A stretch of 64,000 bases of DNA from Zeimonas sp003577305 (lineage in GTDB: Bacteria > Pseudomonadota > Gammaproteobacteria > Burkholderiales > Burkholderiaceae_E). Shown one piece after another: positions 26,259 through 35,814 of this stretch (positions are counted from its first letter, which is position 1; each line of letters starts with the position of its first letter). The stretch spans positions 1 to 64,000 of the forward strand of contig SZOX01000003.1 of NCBI GenBank assembly GCA_030263385.1. Direction: 5' to 3'. The position numbers and the translations under genes were made by a program. The notes below the pieces were generated by a model, which was not told the DNA's origin, searched no databases, and was given only the letters and a program-made list of their open reading frames with translations.

Positions 26259-27341
26259 GTGGCGGTGAATCCATCGAGTCTGTTTCGCCGGGCCGCTCCA
26301 CCGCTGGTCGGCATCGACCTGAGCGCATCGAGCGTGAAAGTGGTCGAACTGCAGAAAGGCCAGCGCGCATCGATGCGTCTCGAACGCTATGCGATCGAAC
26401 CGCTCGAGCGCGGCGCGATCGTCGACGGCAACATCGAGAAGGCCGAGGCGGTTGCCGACGCCCTGCAGCGTGCATTGCGCAAGTGCGGCAGCCGGGCGCG
26501 CGAGGCCGCGCTCGCGCTTCCGTCGGGAGCCGTGATCACCAAGAAGATCATGCTGCCCGCCGGCCTGCGCGAGGAAGACTACGAAATCCAGGTCGAAACC
26601 GAGGCGAGCCAGTACATCCCGTTCCCGATCGAGGAAGTCAATCTCGACTTCCAGGTGCTCGGCCCCGCTGCCGGTGCAGACGACGAAGTCGACGTACTGC
26701 TGGCTGCATCGCGCAAGGAGAAGGTGGACGACCGGGTGGCGGTGGCCGAGATGGCCGGGCTGCGCCCGGTGGTGATGGACGTCGAACCCTATGCGCTGCG
26801 CACCGCGGTCGACCACGTGGTCGAGTTCCTGCCGAACAAGGGACAGGGGCAGATCATCGCGGTGTTCTCGATCGGCCAGACGATGACCTACCTGACGGTC
26901 GTGCTCAACCGCCAGACGATCTTCGAGCGCGAGCAGGTCTTCGGCGGCCAGCAACTCACCCAGGACCTGGTGCGCCTGTACGGCCTCACGCCCGAGGAGG
27001 CCGAGATCAAGAAGCGCACCGGAGACCTGCCCGACAACTACCAGCGCGACCTGCTGCAGCCGTTCGTCGAACAGGCGGCCACCGACATCGGCCGCGCGCT
27101 GCAGTTCTTCTTCACCTCGACGCCGTACACGAGAGTCGACCAGATCTACCTCGCCGGCGGCTCGTCGGTGGTGCCGGGCCTGGCCGAGGCGGTTGCGCAG
27201 CGCACCCAGGTGCCCGCCGAGCTCCTCAGTCCGTTCCAGGGCATGGAGCTGGCCGGTACGGTGCGCGAGCGCCAGCTGCGCAGCGACGCGCCGTCGTTGC
27301 TGGTGGCCACCGGCCTGGCGATGCGGAGGTTCGACGCATGA
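26259..27341 (+). CDS. pilM: Type IV pilus assembly protein PilM
   Basis: A 360-residue actin-like cytoplasmic ATPase that binds the PilN N-terminus and links the assembly machine to the cytoplasm. Nucleotide-binding signatures include VGIDLSASSVKVVEL near residue 15 and LAGGSSVVPGLAEAV near residue 295. EASQYIPFPIEEVNLDFQVL is typical of PilM. It begins with GTG at 26259, six bases after GAGG; open sequence upstream is promoter DNA. Its stop overlaps the pilN start as ATGA. Confidence 0.95.
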   Translation: MAVNPSSLFRRAAPPLVGIDLSASSVKVVELQKGQRASMRLERYAIEPLERGAIVDGNIEKAEAVADALQRALRKCGSRAREAALALPSGAVITKKIMLPAGLREEDYEIQVETEASQYIPFPIEEVNLDFQVLGPAAGADDEVDVLLAASRKEKVDDRVAVAEMAGLRPVVMDVEPYALRTAVDHVVEFLPNKGQGQIIAVFSIGQTMTYLTVVLNRQTIFEREQVFGGQQLTQDLVRLYGLTPEEAEIKKRTGDLPDNYQRDLLQPFVEQAATDIGRALQFFFTSTPYTRVDQIYLAGGSSVVPGLAEAVAQRTQVPAELLSPFQGMELAGTVRERQLRSDAPSLLVATGLAMRRFDA

Positions 27342-27988
27342 GCATGCGCATCAACCTGCTCCCGCACCGGGAGATGCGCCGCGAGCGGCGCAAGAAGGAT
27401 TTCGTCGGCCTGATCGCACTCGTCGGCATCGGCGCGGCCGCCGCCGCGGTGGTCGTCGCGCTGGCGATCGACCAGAGGATCGACGCGCAGCGCGCGCGCA
27501 ACGACTTCATTCGCGCCGAGAACGCGAAGCTCGACGAGCAGATCAAGGAGATCGCCTCGCTGCGCGCCGAGATCGAAGCGCTGCGCGCGCGGCAGTACGC
27601 GGTCGAGACGCTGCAGACCAACCGGACGATTCCGGTTCACCTGATGGACGAACTGGTCAAGCACACGCCCGACGGCATCCACCTGAAGACGATGCGCCAG
27701 GACGAGCGCAAGATCACGCTGGCCGGCTATGCGCAGTCGAACGAGCGTGTCTCGGAGCTGCTGCGCAACCTGGCCAACAACACGCCGTGGCTCGAGCGCC
27801 CCGAGCTCGTCGAGATCAAGGCGGCGCGCATCGGAGGGACGCCGGGATCGAAGGACAAGGACGCGCGGCGCGTCTTCGAGTTCTCGCTGAACGCGCTGAT
27901 CAAGACGACCGACCCGCAGCAGCGGGCGCCCAGGACCACCGCTGCGCCGGCCACGCTGGCGGCAGCCGGTGCGGCGGCGAACAGGTGA
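27338..27988 (+). CDS. pilN: Type IV pilus assembly protein PilN
   Basis: A 216-residue bitopic inner-membrane protein. The N-terminal MRINLLPHRE binds PilM; then one transmembrane helix (about residues 24-46), a coiled coil (about 50-85) and a periplasmic ferredoxin-like domain that pairs with PilO. The C-terminus is a low-complexity Ala/Thr/Pro tail. The ATG at 27338 overlaps the pilM stop, and pilO follows after four bases. Confidence 0.94.
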   Translation: MSMRINLLPHREMRRERRKKDFVGLIALVGIGAAAAAVVVALAIDQRIDAQRARNDFIRAENAKLDEQIKEIASLRAEIEALRARQYAVETLQTNRTIPVHLMDELVKHTPDGIHLKTMRQDERKITLAGYAQSNERVSELLRNLANNTPWLERPELVEIKAARIGGTPGSKDKDARRVFEFSLNALIKTTDPQQRAPRTTAAPATLAAAGAAANR

Positions 27989-27992
27989 CGCG

Positions 27993-28691
27993 ATGAGCAA
28001 GTTCAATCCGAAGATCGACTTCGGCAGCCTCGGAGCCCAGTTCGCCGGGCTGCAGGGCCGCCACCCCGGGCTGTGGCCCACGGTGCCGAAGGCAGCGCTG
28101 CTCGCAGGGCTGGTCGCCGCAGTGCTGGCGATCGCCTGGGCCTCGTACTGGCGCGGACAGCTCGACGAGCTCGATGGCCAGGTGCGCGAGGAGGAGCGGC
28201 TCAAGCAGGAGTTCGCCGGCAAGATGAAGCAGGCGGTGAACCTCGAGGTGCTGCGCCAGCAGAAGGAGCAGGTGTCGCAATACGTCAGCCAGCTCGAGAA
28301 GCAGCTGCCGAGCAAGGCCGAGATGGACGCGCTGCTCTCGGACATCAACCAGGCGGGCGTCGGCCGGGGGCTGCAGTTCGAGCTCTTCAGGCCCGGACAG
28401 GTCGTGGTGAGGGACTACTACGCGGAGCTTCCGATCGCGATCAAGCTCTCGGGCAACTACCACGACTTCGGCTCGTTCACCAGCGACATCGCCAACCTGC
28501 CGAGGATCGTCACGCTGAACAACGTGCAGATCACGCTGCCCGAGCGCCAGGCGGCCGCGAGCGGAGCAGGTCCGCTCACGATGGAAGCGATCGCCAAGAC
28601 CTTCCGCTACCTCGATGCCGAGGAGATCGCCGAGCAGCGTCGACTGGCGGCCGAGGCGAAGGCCCAGACGAAGAAGGGGGCGAAGAGATGA
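27993..28691 (+). CDS. pilO: Type IV pilus assembly protein PilO
   Basis: A 232-residue inner-membrane protein, structural partner of PilN. One transmembrane helix lies at about residues 35-55, followed by a coiled coil and a periplasmic domain with YYAELPIAIKLSGNYHDFG near residue 140, a PilO signature. Start at MSKFNPKIDF; an earlier in-frame codon overlaps pilN and is not needed. The stop overlaps the pilP ATG. Confidence 0.93.
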   Translation: MSKFNPKIDFGSLGAQFAGLQGRHPGLWPTVPKAALLAGLVAAVLAIAWASYWRGQLDELDGQVREEERLKQEFAGKMKQAVNLEVLRQQKEQVSQYVSQLEKQLPSKAEMDALLSDINQAGVGRGLQFELFRPGQVVVRDYYAELPIAIKLSGNYHDFGSFTSDIANLPRIVTLNNVQITLPERQAAASGAGPLTMEAIAKTFRYLDAEEIAEQRRLAAEAKAQTKKGAKR

Positions 28692-29212
28692 AGCGCCTGC
28701 TGATGCTGGCCGCGGCGTGCGCGCTGGCCGGCTGCTCGAGTGACCAGAGCGAGCTGCGTGCCTGGATGCAGGAAGTGCGCGCCAACACCAGGCCGATCCA
28801 GGAACGCATCGAGGAGCCCAAGCGCTTCGCGCCGTTCCGCTACGAGGACGAGGCGCAGGTCGATCCGTTCTCGCCGCAGAAACTGGCGGGCATGATCGAG
28901 AGCCCGCAGCGGCCCGGCGCGAGCGGCCTGAAGCCGGACCTGAATCGCCGCCGCGAGGCGCTCGAGGCGTTCCCGCTCGACACGATCCGGATGGTCGGCC
29001 ACCTGGACAACGGCAGGCGCAACCACGCGCTGCTGCAGGTCGACAAGACGGTCTACCAGGCGAGCGTAGGCAACTACGCCGGCCAGAATTTCGGAAAGAT
29101 CACCCGCATCAGCGAGAACGAGGTCCAGTTGCAGGAACTCGTCCAGGATGCTGCCGGCGACTGGGTCCGGCGAGAGTCGACACTGCGGCTTCAAGAGGGG
29201 AGCAGCCAATGA
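28688..29212 (+). CDS. pilP: Type IV pilus lipoprotein PilP
   Basis: A 174-residue lipoprotein with lipobox LAGC (Cys16) after a short signal peptide. The proline-rich middle binds PilN/PilO, and the C-terminal beta domain (about residues 90-170) interacts with the PilQ secretin N-domain. FPLDTIRMVGHL and YQASVGNYAGQNFGKI are characteristic. Both ends overlap neighbours as ATGA, consistent with translational coupling from pilO to pilQ. Confidence 0.94.
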   Translation: MKRLLMLAAACALAGCSSDQSELRAWMQEVRANTRPIQERIEEPKRFAPFRYEDEAQVDPFSPQKLAGMIESPQRPGASGLKPDLNRRREALEAFPLDTIRMVGHLDNGRRNHALLQVDKTVYQASVGNYAGQNFGKITRISENEVQLQELVQDAAGDWVRRESTLRLQEGSSQ

Positions 29213-31350
29213 CCACGACATTGCGCAACGCGGGATCGGCCGCCCGCGCGACCGCCCGCGCCGCCGTAGCCGCGCTGCTCGCCTGCGTCGCGACGCTGGC
29301 CGCTCCCGCCGCGTTCGCGCAGGCGAACTCGATCGAATCGGTGAGCAGCGTGCAGCAGGGCAGCACCACCTACCTGCGGATCGGGATGAGGAACCCCCCG
29401 ACCACGGCACCGGCGGGCTTCTCGATATCGAATCCCCCGCGGATCGCGTTCGACTTCGTCAACACGGACAACCGTGTCGGCCGGAACTCGCTCGAACTCC
29501 CGCAGGGCGACGTGCGCAGCGTGGCGATCGTGCAGTCGGGCGAGCGTGCCAGGCTGGTGCTCAACCTGAAGCGGCCGTTGAGCTACAACACGTCGATCGA
29601 GGGCAACACGCTCACCGTCGCACTCGAGCCGGTGGCTGCCGCCGGCACCGCGGCGGCGCAGGCGCCCTACAGCTTCGCGAAGGCCGACGGCAAGGGCACG
29701 CACTCGCTGCGAGACGTCGACTTCCGCCGCGGCAAGGACGGCGAGGGACGGGTAGTCGTCGATCTCTCGGATCCGGGCGTCGGAGTCGACATCCGGCAGC
29801 AGGGACAGACGATCGTCGTCGACTTCCTGAACACGAGCCTGCCCGAGAACCTGCGCCGCCGGCTCGACGTCGGCGACTTCGGCACGCCGGTCACCGCGGT
29901 GCGCGCGTTCCAGCAGGGCGACAACGCGCGGATGGTGATCGAGCCGCACGGCGAATGGGAGCACAACGCCTACCAGAGCGACACGCAGTTCGTCGTCGAG
30001 GTCAAGCCGCTGCGCCCCGATCCGACGCGCCTTGCGCGCGGCATGCAGCCCGGGTACCGCGGCGAGAAGCTGTCGCTGAACTTCCAGAGCATCGACGTCC
30101 GCGCCCTGCTGCAGGTGATCGCGGACTTCACGAACCTGAACATCGTCACCAGCGACTCGGTGGCGGGCAGCCTCACGCTGCGCCTGAAGGACGTGCCCTG
30201 GGACCAGGCGCTGGACATCATCCTGCAGTCCAAGGGCCTGGACATGCGCAAGAACGGCAACGTGATCATGGTCGCGCCGAGCGACGAGATCGCGGCCAAG
30301 GAGAAACTCGACCTGGAGTCGCGCGCCCAGATCTCCGACATCGAGCCGCTGCGCACCGAGACCTTCCAGTTGAACTACCAGAAGGCCGAAGCGCTGCACA
30401 AGCTGCTGTCGAGCGAGAAGCAGCGCGTGCTCTCCAAGCGCGGCAGCGTCGTCGTCGACGAGCGCACCAACAAGGTCTTCGTGCAGGACACGGCGTCGCG
30501 TCTGGAGGAGGTCCGCAAGATCATCGCGCAGGTCGACGTGCCGGTGCGGCAGGTGCTGATCGAGGCGCGCATCGTCGAGGCCGACGACCGCTTCTCGCGC
30601 AACCTCGGCGTGCGGCTGGGCTTCAACCGCGTCAACGCCAGTGCCGGGAGCTTCGCCGGCCAGGGAACGATCTCGGGCAACCTGGAGGGCGTGCACGACC
30701 TGACGCCGCTTCCCGGGGCGGTGGGAGCGGGCACCACGGCGCTGGCCAACACGAACTTCGTGAACCTGCCGGCGGCGAACATCTCGGGCGTCAACCCGTC
30801 GACCTTCGCGATCAGCCTGTTCAACTCGAGCATGACGCGCTTCCTGAACCTGGAGTTGTCGGCCCTCGAAGCCGACCAGCGCGGCAAGGTGGTGTCGAGC
30901 CCGCGGGTGCTCACCGCCGACCAGGGCAAGGCGATCATCGAGCAGGGCACCGAGCTGCCCTACCAGCAGGCGACTTCGAGCGGAGCCACCGCGATCCAGT
31001 TCCGCAAGGCCAACCTGAAGCTCGAGGTGACGCCGCAGATCACCCCCGAAGGCAACGTGATCATGTCCGTCGAGGTCAATCGCGACGCGGTCGGGCAACT
31101 CACGCCGGCCGGCTTCGCGATCGACACCCGCCGCGTGAACACGCAGGTGCTGGTCGAGAACGGCGGCACCGTGGTGATCGGCGGCATCTACGAGCAGTTC
31201 GAGCGCGACAACGTCAACAAGGTGCCGCTGCTGGGCGACCTGCCGGTCATCGGAAACGCGTTCAAGAACACGAGCCGCACCAACAACCGGACCGAGCTGC
31301 TGGTGTTCCTCACGCCGCGCGTGGTCACCGACACCGCGATGGCGCGCTGA
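29209..31350 (+). CDS. pilQ: Type IV pilus secretin PilQ
   Basis: A 713-residue outer-membrane secretin through which the pilus passes. Signal peptide of about 39 residues (cleavage after AFAQA), then two AMIN-type peptidoglycan-binding domains (about 45-260), N-domains (STN and secretin_N) at about 290-430 and the secretin core to the end. VGSG-like plug segments and the C-terminal LVFLTPRVV motif are present. It closes the pilMNOPQ run; aroK follows 37 bases later. Confidence 0.95.
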   Translation: MTTTLRNAGSAARATARAAVAALLACVATLAAPAAFAQANSIESVSSVQQGSTTYLRIGMRNPPTTAPAGFSISNPPRIAFDFVNTDNRVGRNSLELPQGDVRSVAIVQSGERARLVLNLKRPLSYNTSIEGNTLTVALEPVAAAGTAAAQAPYSFAKADGKGTHSLRDVDFRRGKDGEGRVVVDLSDPGVGVDIRQQGQTIVVDFLNTSLPENLRRRLDVGDFGTPVTAVRAFQQGDNARMVIEPHGEWEHNAYQSDTQFVVEVKPLRPDPTRLARGMQPGYRGEKLSLNFQSIDVRALLQVIADFTNLNIVTSDSVAGSLTLRLKDVPWDQALDIILQSKGLDMRKNGNVIMVAPSDEIAAKEKLDLESRAQISDIEPLRTETFQLNYQKAEALHKLLSSEKQRVLSKRGSVVVDERTNKVFVQDTASRLEEVRKIIAQVDVPVRQVLIEARIVEADDRFSRNLGVRLGFNRVNASAGSFAGQGTISGNLEGVHDLTPLPGAVGAGTTALANTNFVNLPAANISGVNPSTFAISLFNSSMTRFLNLELSALEADQRGKVVSSPRVLTADQGKAIIEQGTELPYQQATSSGATAIQFRKANLKLEVTPQITPEGNVIMSVEVNRDAVGQLTPAGFAIDTRRVNTQVLVENGGTVVIGGIYEQFERDNVNKVPLLGDLPVIGNAFKNTSRTNNRTELLVFLTPRVVTDTAMAR

Positions 31351-31387
31351 TGGCGACGCCGGGCAGCGCCTGCCGGCGCCGTCGTTG

Positions 31388-31957
31388 ATGCCACCGCACG
31401 ACGCGGCGCCCGTTCGCGCCGCGTCGCGGCCGATCGTCCTGGTGGGCATGATGGGCTCGGGCAAGTCCACCGTCGGCCGGCGACTCGCGACACGCCTGCA
31501 CCGCCGTTTCGTCGACGCCGACAAGGTGCTCGAGGAGCGCTGCGGCGTGCCGATCTCGACCGTGTTCGAACTCGAGGGCGAAGAGGGTTTTCGTCGCCGC
31601 GAGGCGGCGCTGCTCGACGAACTGACCCGGTTGCCCTCGATCGTGCTCGCCACCGGAGGCGGCGCGGTGATGCGCGCGGAGAACCGCCACCTGCTCGCCG
31701 GGCGCGGGCTGGTGATCTTCCTGCAGGCGTCGCTCGCCGACCTGTGGCAGCGGCTGCGCCGCGACCGCACGCGACCGCTGCTGCAGACGGAGGATCCGCG
31801 CGAGCGGCTCGCGCAGCTGCTCGCACTGCGCGAGCCGCTGTATCGCGAGATCGCGCACCTGACAGTGGTCAGTGCGCGCGCACCGGTGGACCAGCTGGTC
31901 ACCGATATAATCGGGCGTCTTCCCGAGGAAATCCGGGCCGAGGCGCGGGCGGGCTGA
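31388..31957 (+). CDS. aroK: Shikimate kinase
   Basis: A 189-residue kinase that phosphorylates shikimate at position 3. Walker A GMMGSGKST lies at residues 20-28, DADKVLEERCGVPI is the shikimate-binding region, and GGGAVMR and RPLL complete the active site. The ATG at 31388 is preferred over the TTG one codon before. pilQ-aroK-aroB is a conserved order in proteobacteria. Confidence 0.95.
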   Translation: MPPHDAAPVRAASRPIVLVGMMGSGKSTVGRRLATRLHRRFVDADKVLEERCGVPISTVFELEGEEGFRRREAALLDELTRLPSIVLATGGGAVMRAENRHLLAGRGLVIFLQASLADLWQRLRRDRTRPLLQTEDPRERLAQLLALREPLYREIAHLTVVSARAPVDQLVTDIIGRLPEEIRAEARAG

Positions 31958-31960
31958 GGG

Positions 31961-31980
31961 CTGGCCAGGAACTGGCCAGG
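31961..31980. repeat. Tandem CTGGCCAGG repeat
   Basis: Two copies of CTGGCCAGG (31961-31969 and 31972-31980) are separated by AA, four bases after the aroK stop. Each copy contains the 8-bp palindrome CTGGCCAG. The 81-base gap to aroB has nothing else of note. Confidence 0.4.
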
Positions 31981-32038
31981 GGGCGGCCCGCGGCCGTGCC
32001 GGCGGCCCTCGCTCCGTACCCGGCCCACGGCATCCCGC

Positions 32039-33121
32039 ATGACTGTCCGCGAACTGCGTATCCCGCTCGGCGAGCGTAGCTATCCGATCCTGATCGGCCC
32101 CGGGCTGCTGTCGGGCAACGATGCGCTGGCCGGCCTCGCCCGGGGGCGGCAGGTCGCGGTGGTCACCAACGATACGGTCGGCGGGCTCTACGAGGCACGG
32201 CTCGCCGCGTCGCTGGCCGGCGCCGCGGCGCTCGTGTCGATCCGCCTTCCCGATGGCGAGGCCTACAAGAATTGGGAGTCGCTCGATCGCGTCTTCGAGC
32301 GGCTGCTGCGCGAGCGCTTCGACCGGCGCTGCCTGCTGGTGGCGCTCGGCGGCGGGGTGATCGGCGACCTCACCGGCTTCGCGGCCGCGGTCTACCAGCG
32401 CGGCGTCGACTTCGTGCAGGTGCCGACCACGCTGCTGGCGCAGGTCGATTCCTCGGTCGGCGGCAAGACCGCGATCAATCACCCGCTGGGCAAGAACATG
32501 ATCGGCGCATTCCACCAGCCGAAGCTGGTGCTCGCCGACGTGGGCACCTTGCGCACGCTGCCGCCGCGCGAGCTGTCCGCCGGACTGGCCGAAACGATCA
32601 AGCACGGCGCGATCGCCGATCCGGCGTACCTCGAGCGGCTCGAGCGCGACCTCGCGGCGCTGCGCGCCTGCGATGGCGCGGCGCTCGCCGACGCGATCCG
32701 GCGGTCGTGCGAGATCAAGGCAGCGGTGGTGGCCGCCGACGAGCGCGAGGCGGGATTGCGCGCCACGCTCAATTTCGGCCACACCTTCGGCCACGCGATC
32801 GAGGCGGGGCTCGGTTACGGCCACTGGCTGCACGGCGAAGCGGTGGGCGCAGGCATGGTGATGGCGGCCGACCTGTCCTGCCGCGTGGGCCTGCTCGACG
32901 CCCCGTCGCTCGAGCGTCTGCGCGGCACGATCGCTGCTGCCGGCCTGCCGGTGCGCGGCCCGGCCTGGCCGTTCGAGCGCTACCTCGAGCTGATGAGCGT
33001 CGACAAGAAGGCGCGGCAGGGCACGCCGGAGTTCGTGCTGCTCGAGCGGTTCGGCGCGACGCGCGTTCAGTCGGTGGCCGAGGCGCAGTTGCGCGCGACG
33101 CTCGCTGCCTGCACCGGCTGA
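32039..33121 (+). CDS. aroB: 3-dehydroquinate synthase
   Basis: A 360-residue NAD- and metal-dependent enzyme, second step of the shikimate pathway. LVALGGGVIGDLTGFAA is the nucleotide-binding region, and PTTLLAQVDSSVGGKTAIN and NFGHTFGHAIEAGLGYGHWL (with metal-binding histidines) are diagnostic. KHGAIADPAYLE belongs to the active site. Start MTVRELRIPL at 32039. Length is standard. Confidence 0.97.
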   Translation: MTVRELRIPLGERSYPILIGPGLLSGNDALAGLARGRQVAVVTNDTVGGLYEARLAASLAGAAALVSIRLPDGEAYKNWESLDRVFERLLRERFDRRCLLVALGGGVIGDLTGFAAAVYQRGVDFVQVPTTLLAQVDSSVGGKTAINHPLGKNMIGAFHQPKLVLADVGTLRTLPPRELSAGLAETIKHGAIADPAYLERLERDLAALRACDGAALADAIRRSCEIKAAVVAADEREAGLRATLNFGHTFGHAIEAGLGYGHWLHGEAVGAGMVMAADLSCRVGLLDAPSLERLRGTIAAAGLPVRGPAWPFERYLELMSVDKKARQGTPEFVLLERFGATRVQSVAEAQLRATLAACTG

Positions 33122-33127
33122 GAGCCG

Positions 33128-34303
33128 ATGGACAACAGCGCCTGGACGCGCGCGCCCGCAGCGCTCGCACCCTGGGCGGCCGATCCGGCGGCCAGCCGCG
33201 GCCGGCGCCATTGCGAGCCGCGAGCGGGCACGCGCAGCGAGTTCCAGCGCGACCGCGACCGCATCGTTCACTGCACCGCCTTTCGACGGCTCGAATACAA
33301 GACGCAGGTCTTCGTGAACCACGAGGGCGACCTGTTCCGCACCCGGCTCACGCATTCGATCGAAGTGGCGCAGATCGGCCGTTCGATCGGGCGCAACCTC
33401 GGCCTGAACGAAGACCTGATCGAGGCGATTGCGCTGGCGCACGACCTCGGCCACACGCCGTTCGGCCACGCCGGCCAGGATGCCCTGCACGAGTGCATGC
33501 GCGCGCACGGCGGCTTCGAGCACAACCTGCAGTCGCTGCGGGTCGTCGACGAACTCGAACAGCGCTATGCGGCCTTCGACGGACTGAACCTGTGCTTCGA
33601 GACACGCGAAGGCATCCTGAAGCACTGCCGCCTCGAGGACGCGCGTACGCTCGGCGAACCGGGCGAGCGCTTCCTGCAGCGGCGCCAGCCCTCGCTCGAG
33701 GCACAGGTGGCCAACCTCGCCGACGAGATCGCCTACAACAACCACGACGTCGACGACGGCCTGCGCTCGGGCCTGCTGCGCCTCGGGCAGCTCGACCGCA
33801 TCGAGCTGTTCGCCGGTCATCGCCGCACCGTCGAACGACTGCACCCCGGCGTCTCGGGCAGGCGCCTGGTGCACGAGACCATCCGCAGGATGATCGACGA
33901 CCTGGTGGTCGACCTGATTGCCGAGTCGCGCCGGCGGATCGAAGCCGCGGCGCCGGCTTCGCTCGACGAAGTGCGCGCCGCGCCGCCGCTGGTGGCCTTT
34001 TCCTCCGCGATGCGCGAGCGCTCGGCGCAGCTGAAGCGCTTCCTGCACGCCGGGCTGTACCGCCACCCGCGGGTCGACGAGGCGATGGGGCGCGCCCGCG
34101 GCGTCGTGCGCCGGCTGTTCGACGCGTATGCCGCCGATCCGTCGCAGCTGCCGGCCGAGCACCGCGAGCGCGTCCAGGCAATCGGCATGCGGGCGGTCGC
34201 CGACTACATCGCCGGCATGACCGACCGGTTCGCGCTGCGCGAGCACGCGCGGCTGACCGGCGAGCCGCCGCCCGAACTGGCCTGTTCCGAGGCTGTTGAC
34301 TAG
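33128..34303 (+). CDS. dgt: Deoxyguanosinetriphosphate triphosphohydrolase-like protein
   Basis: A 391-residue HD-domain dNTPase that cleaves dGTP to deoxyguanosine and triphosphate; the type II subgroup can have wider dNTP specificity. Metal-binding residues are in RLTHSIEVAQIGR, AHDLGHTPFGHAG and the later conserved DEIAYNNHDVDD. FRRLEYKTQVF is also typical. It starts six bases after aroB. The pil-aroK-aroB-dgt linkage is conserved in betaproteobacteria. Confidence 0.94.
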   Translation: MDNSAWTRAPAALAPWAADPAASRGRRHCEPRAGTRSEFQRDRDRIVHCTAFRRLEYKTQVFVNHEGDLFRTRLTHSIEVAQIGRSIGRNLGLNEDLIEAIALAHDLGHTPFGHAGQDALHECMRAHGGFEHNLQSLRVVDELEQRYAAFDGLNLCFETREGILKHCRLEDARTLGEPGERFLQRRQPSLEAQVANLADEIAYNNHDVDDGLRSGLLRLGQLDRIELFAGHRRTVERLHPGVSGRRLVHETIRRMIDDLVVDLIAESRRRIEAAAPASLDEVRAAPPLVAFSSAMRERSAQLKRFLHAGLYRHPRVDEAMGRARGVVRRLFDAYAADPSQLPAEHRERVQAIGMRAVADYIAGMTDRFALREHARLTGEPPPELACSEAVD

Positions 34304-34305
34304 CG

Positions 34306-35814
34306 ATGGAATCGATCGCCGACTGGAGTGCAGCGAAGCTGGCCGAAGCGTTCCGCGGCGGCGAACTGTCGCCGGTCGATGTGCTGCGCGCGGTGCTCGA
34401 GCGCATCGACGCCTGCGAGCCGCTGATCAACGCGATGTACCTGGTGCATCGCGACGCAGCGCTCGCGGCGGCCCGCGACGCCGAGGCGCGCTGGCGCGCC
34501 GGCCGGCCACTGTCGCCGATCGACGGGGTGCCGGTGACGCTGAAGGAGAACCTCTACACGAAGGGCGATCCGGCGCCGCTGGGCACTGCGGCATCCGATC
34601 TCGCGCCCAGGCCGGCCGATGCGCCGCCCAGCGCGCGCGTGCGCGAGGCCGGCTGCATCATCGTGGGCAAGACGACGATGCCGGACTTCGGCATGCTGTC
34701 CTCGGGCCTGTCGTCGATCCACGGCGTGACGCGCAATCCGTGGCGACTCGACCGCAACACCTCCGGCTCCTCGTCGGGCGCCGGTGCGGCAGCGGCCGCG
34801 GGCTACGGGCCGCTGCACGTGGGCACCGACATCGGCGGTTCGGTGCGCCTGCCGGCCACGCACTGCGGCCTGTTCGCGCTCAAGCCCAGCCTCGGCCGGG
34901 TGCCGATCGATCCGCCGTACATGGGCCGCGTCGCCGGCCCGATGACGCGCACCGTGCGCGACGCGGCGCTGCTGATGGAGGTGCTCGCGCGGCCCGACGA
35001 GCGCGACTTCATGAGCCTGCCCTACCAGCCCGCCGACTACGCGGCGCGGCTCGAGGGGCTGGACGCCAGGCGGCTGCGCATAGGCGTGCTGCCCGAAATC
35101 GGGGCCGGCCTGCCGCCGCATCCGGTGGTCGTCGCGGCCTGCGAGGCGGCGGCCCGGGCGCTCGAGGCCGCGGGCGCGATCGTCGAGCCGGTGCGCCCGT
35201 TCCTGACAGCGGAGATGCTCGAGGGCTTCGAGGTGTTCTTCGAGGCGCGTTCGTTCAACGACGTCGCCGCGATGCCGCAGGCGGTGCGCTCGAAAGTGCT
35301 GCCGTTCGTCGTCGAGTGGTGCAGCTGGCGCGCCGGATCGTTCAGCGGCGCCGACGTGATGACCGCGTACACCCGGCTGATGGCGATGCGCGAGGCGGCG
35401 GTGCGCGCCACTGCCCGTTTCGACTACCTGCTCTCGCCGACTTCGCCGATCCTGCCTTACGAGGCCGAGTCGGCGTGCCCGGGCAACGATCCGCACGACG
35501 CGCTGCCGCACATCGCGTTCACCGTCGCCTGGAACATGAGCGAGCAGCCGGCGGCTTCGATCAACTGGGATTTCACCGCGGAGGGCCTGCCCGTGGGCGT
35601 GCAACTCGTGGGCCGGCGCTTCGACGACCTCGGCGTGATGAGGCTGGCGCGCCTGCTCGAACAGCTGCGTCCGGCGCAGCGGCCCTGGCCGCAGCCCTGG
35701 CGTGCAAGACGGGAGCGGCCGATTGCTTCACACCCTCTCAGGCCGGCTCGGGGGCGCGGCACTTCGACAGGCTCATCCCGCGCAGGCTCATCACGGTCTC
35801 GCCGCGCTGGTTGA
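34306..35814 (+). CDS. Amidase-signature family hydrolase
   Basis: A 502-residue amidase-signature enzyme. The catalytic triad is visible: Lys in VTLKENLYTKG, the cis-Ser in NTSGSSSGAGAAAAAG and the nucleophile Ser in GTDIGGSVRLPATHCGLF. The family is broad (amides, nitrile-derived amides, aryl acylamides), so the substrate is unknown. The last ~37 residues (Arg/Ser-rich) do not look conserved and overlap the convergent MaoC gene. It starts two bases after dgt, so it may share the pil-aro transcript. Confidence 0.9.
   Translation: MESIADWSAAKLAEAFRGGELSPVDVLRAVLERIDACEPLINAMYLVHRDAALAAARDAEARWRAGRPLSPIDGVPVTLKENLYTKGDPAPLGTAASDLAPRPADAPPSARVREAGCIIVGKTTMPDFGMLSSGLSSIHGVTRNPWRLDRNTSGSSSGAGAAAAAGYGPLHVGTDIGGSVRLPATHCGLFALKPSLGRVPIDPPYMGRVAGPMTRTVRDAALLMEVLARPDERDFMSLPYQPADYAARLEGLDARRLRIGVLPEIGAGLPPHPVVVAACEAAARALEAAGAIVEPVRPFLTAEMLEGFEVFFEARSFNDVAAMPQAVRSKVLPFVVEWCSWRAGSFSGADVMTAYTRLMAMREAAVRATARFDYLLSPTSPILPYEAESACPGNDPHDALPHIAFTVAWNMSEQPAASINWDFTAEGLPVGVQLVGRRFDDLGVMRLARLLEQLRPAQRPWPQPWRARRERPIASHPLRPARGRGTSTGSSRAGSSRSRRAG

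Noticed and set aside
29191..32040. Open frame of about 950 codons on the - strand across pilQ and aroK
   Set aside because: Antisense artefact of high-GC coding DNA; both sense genes are clear.
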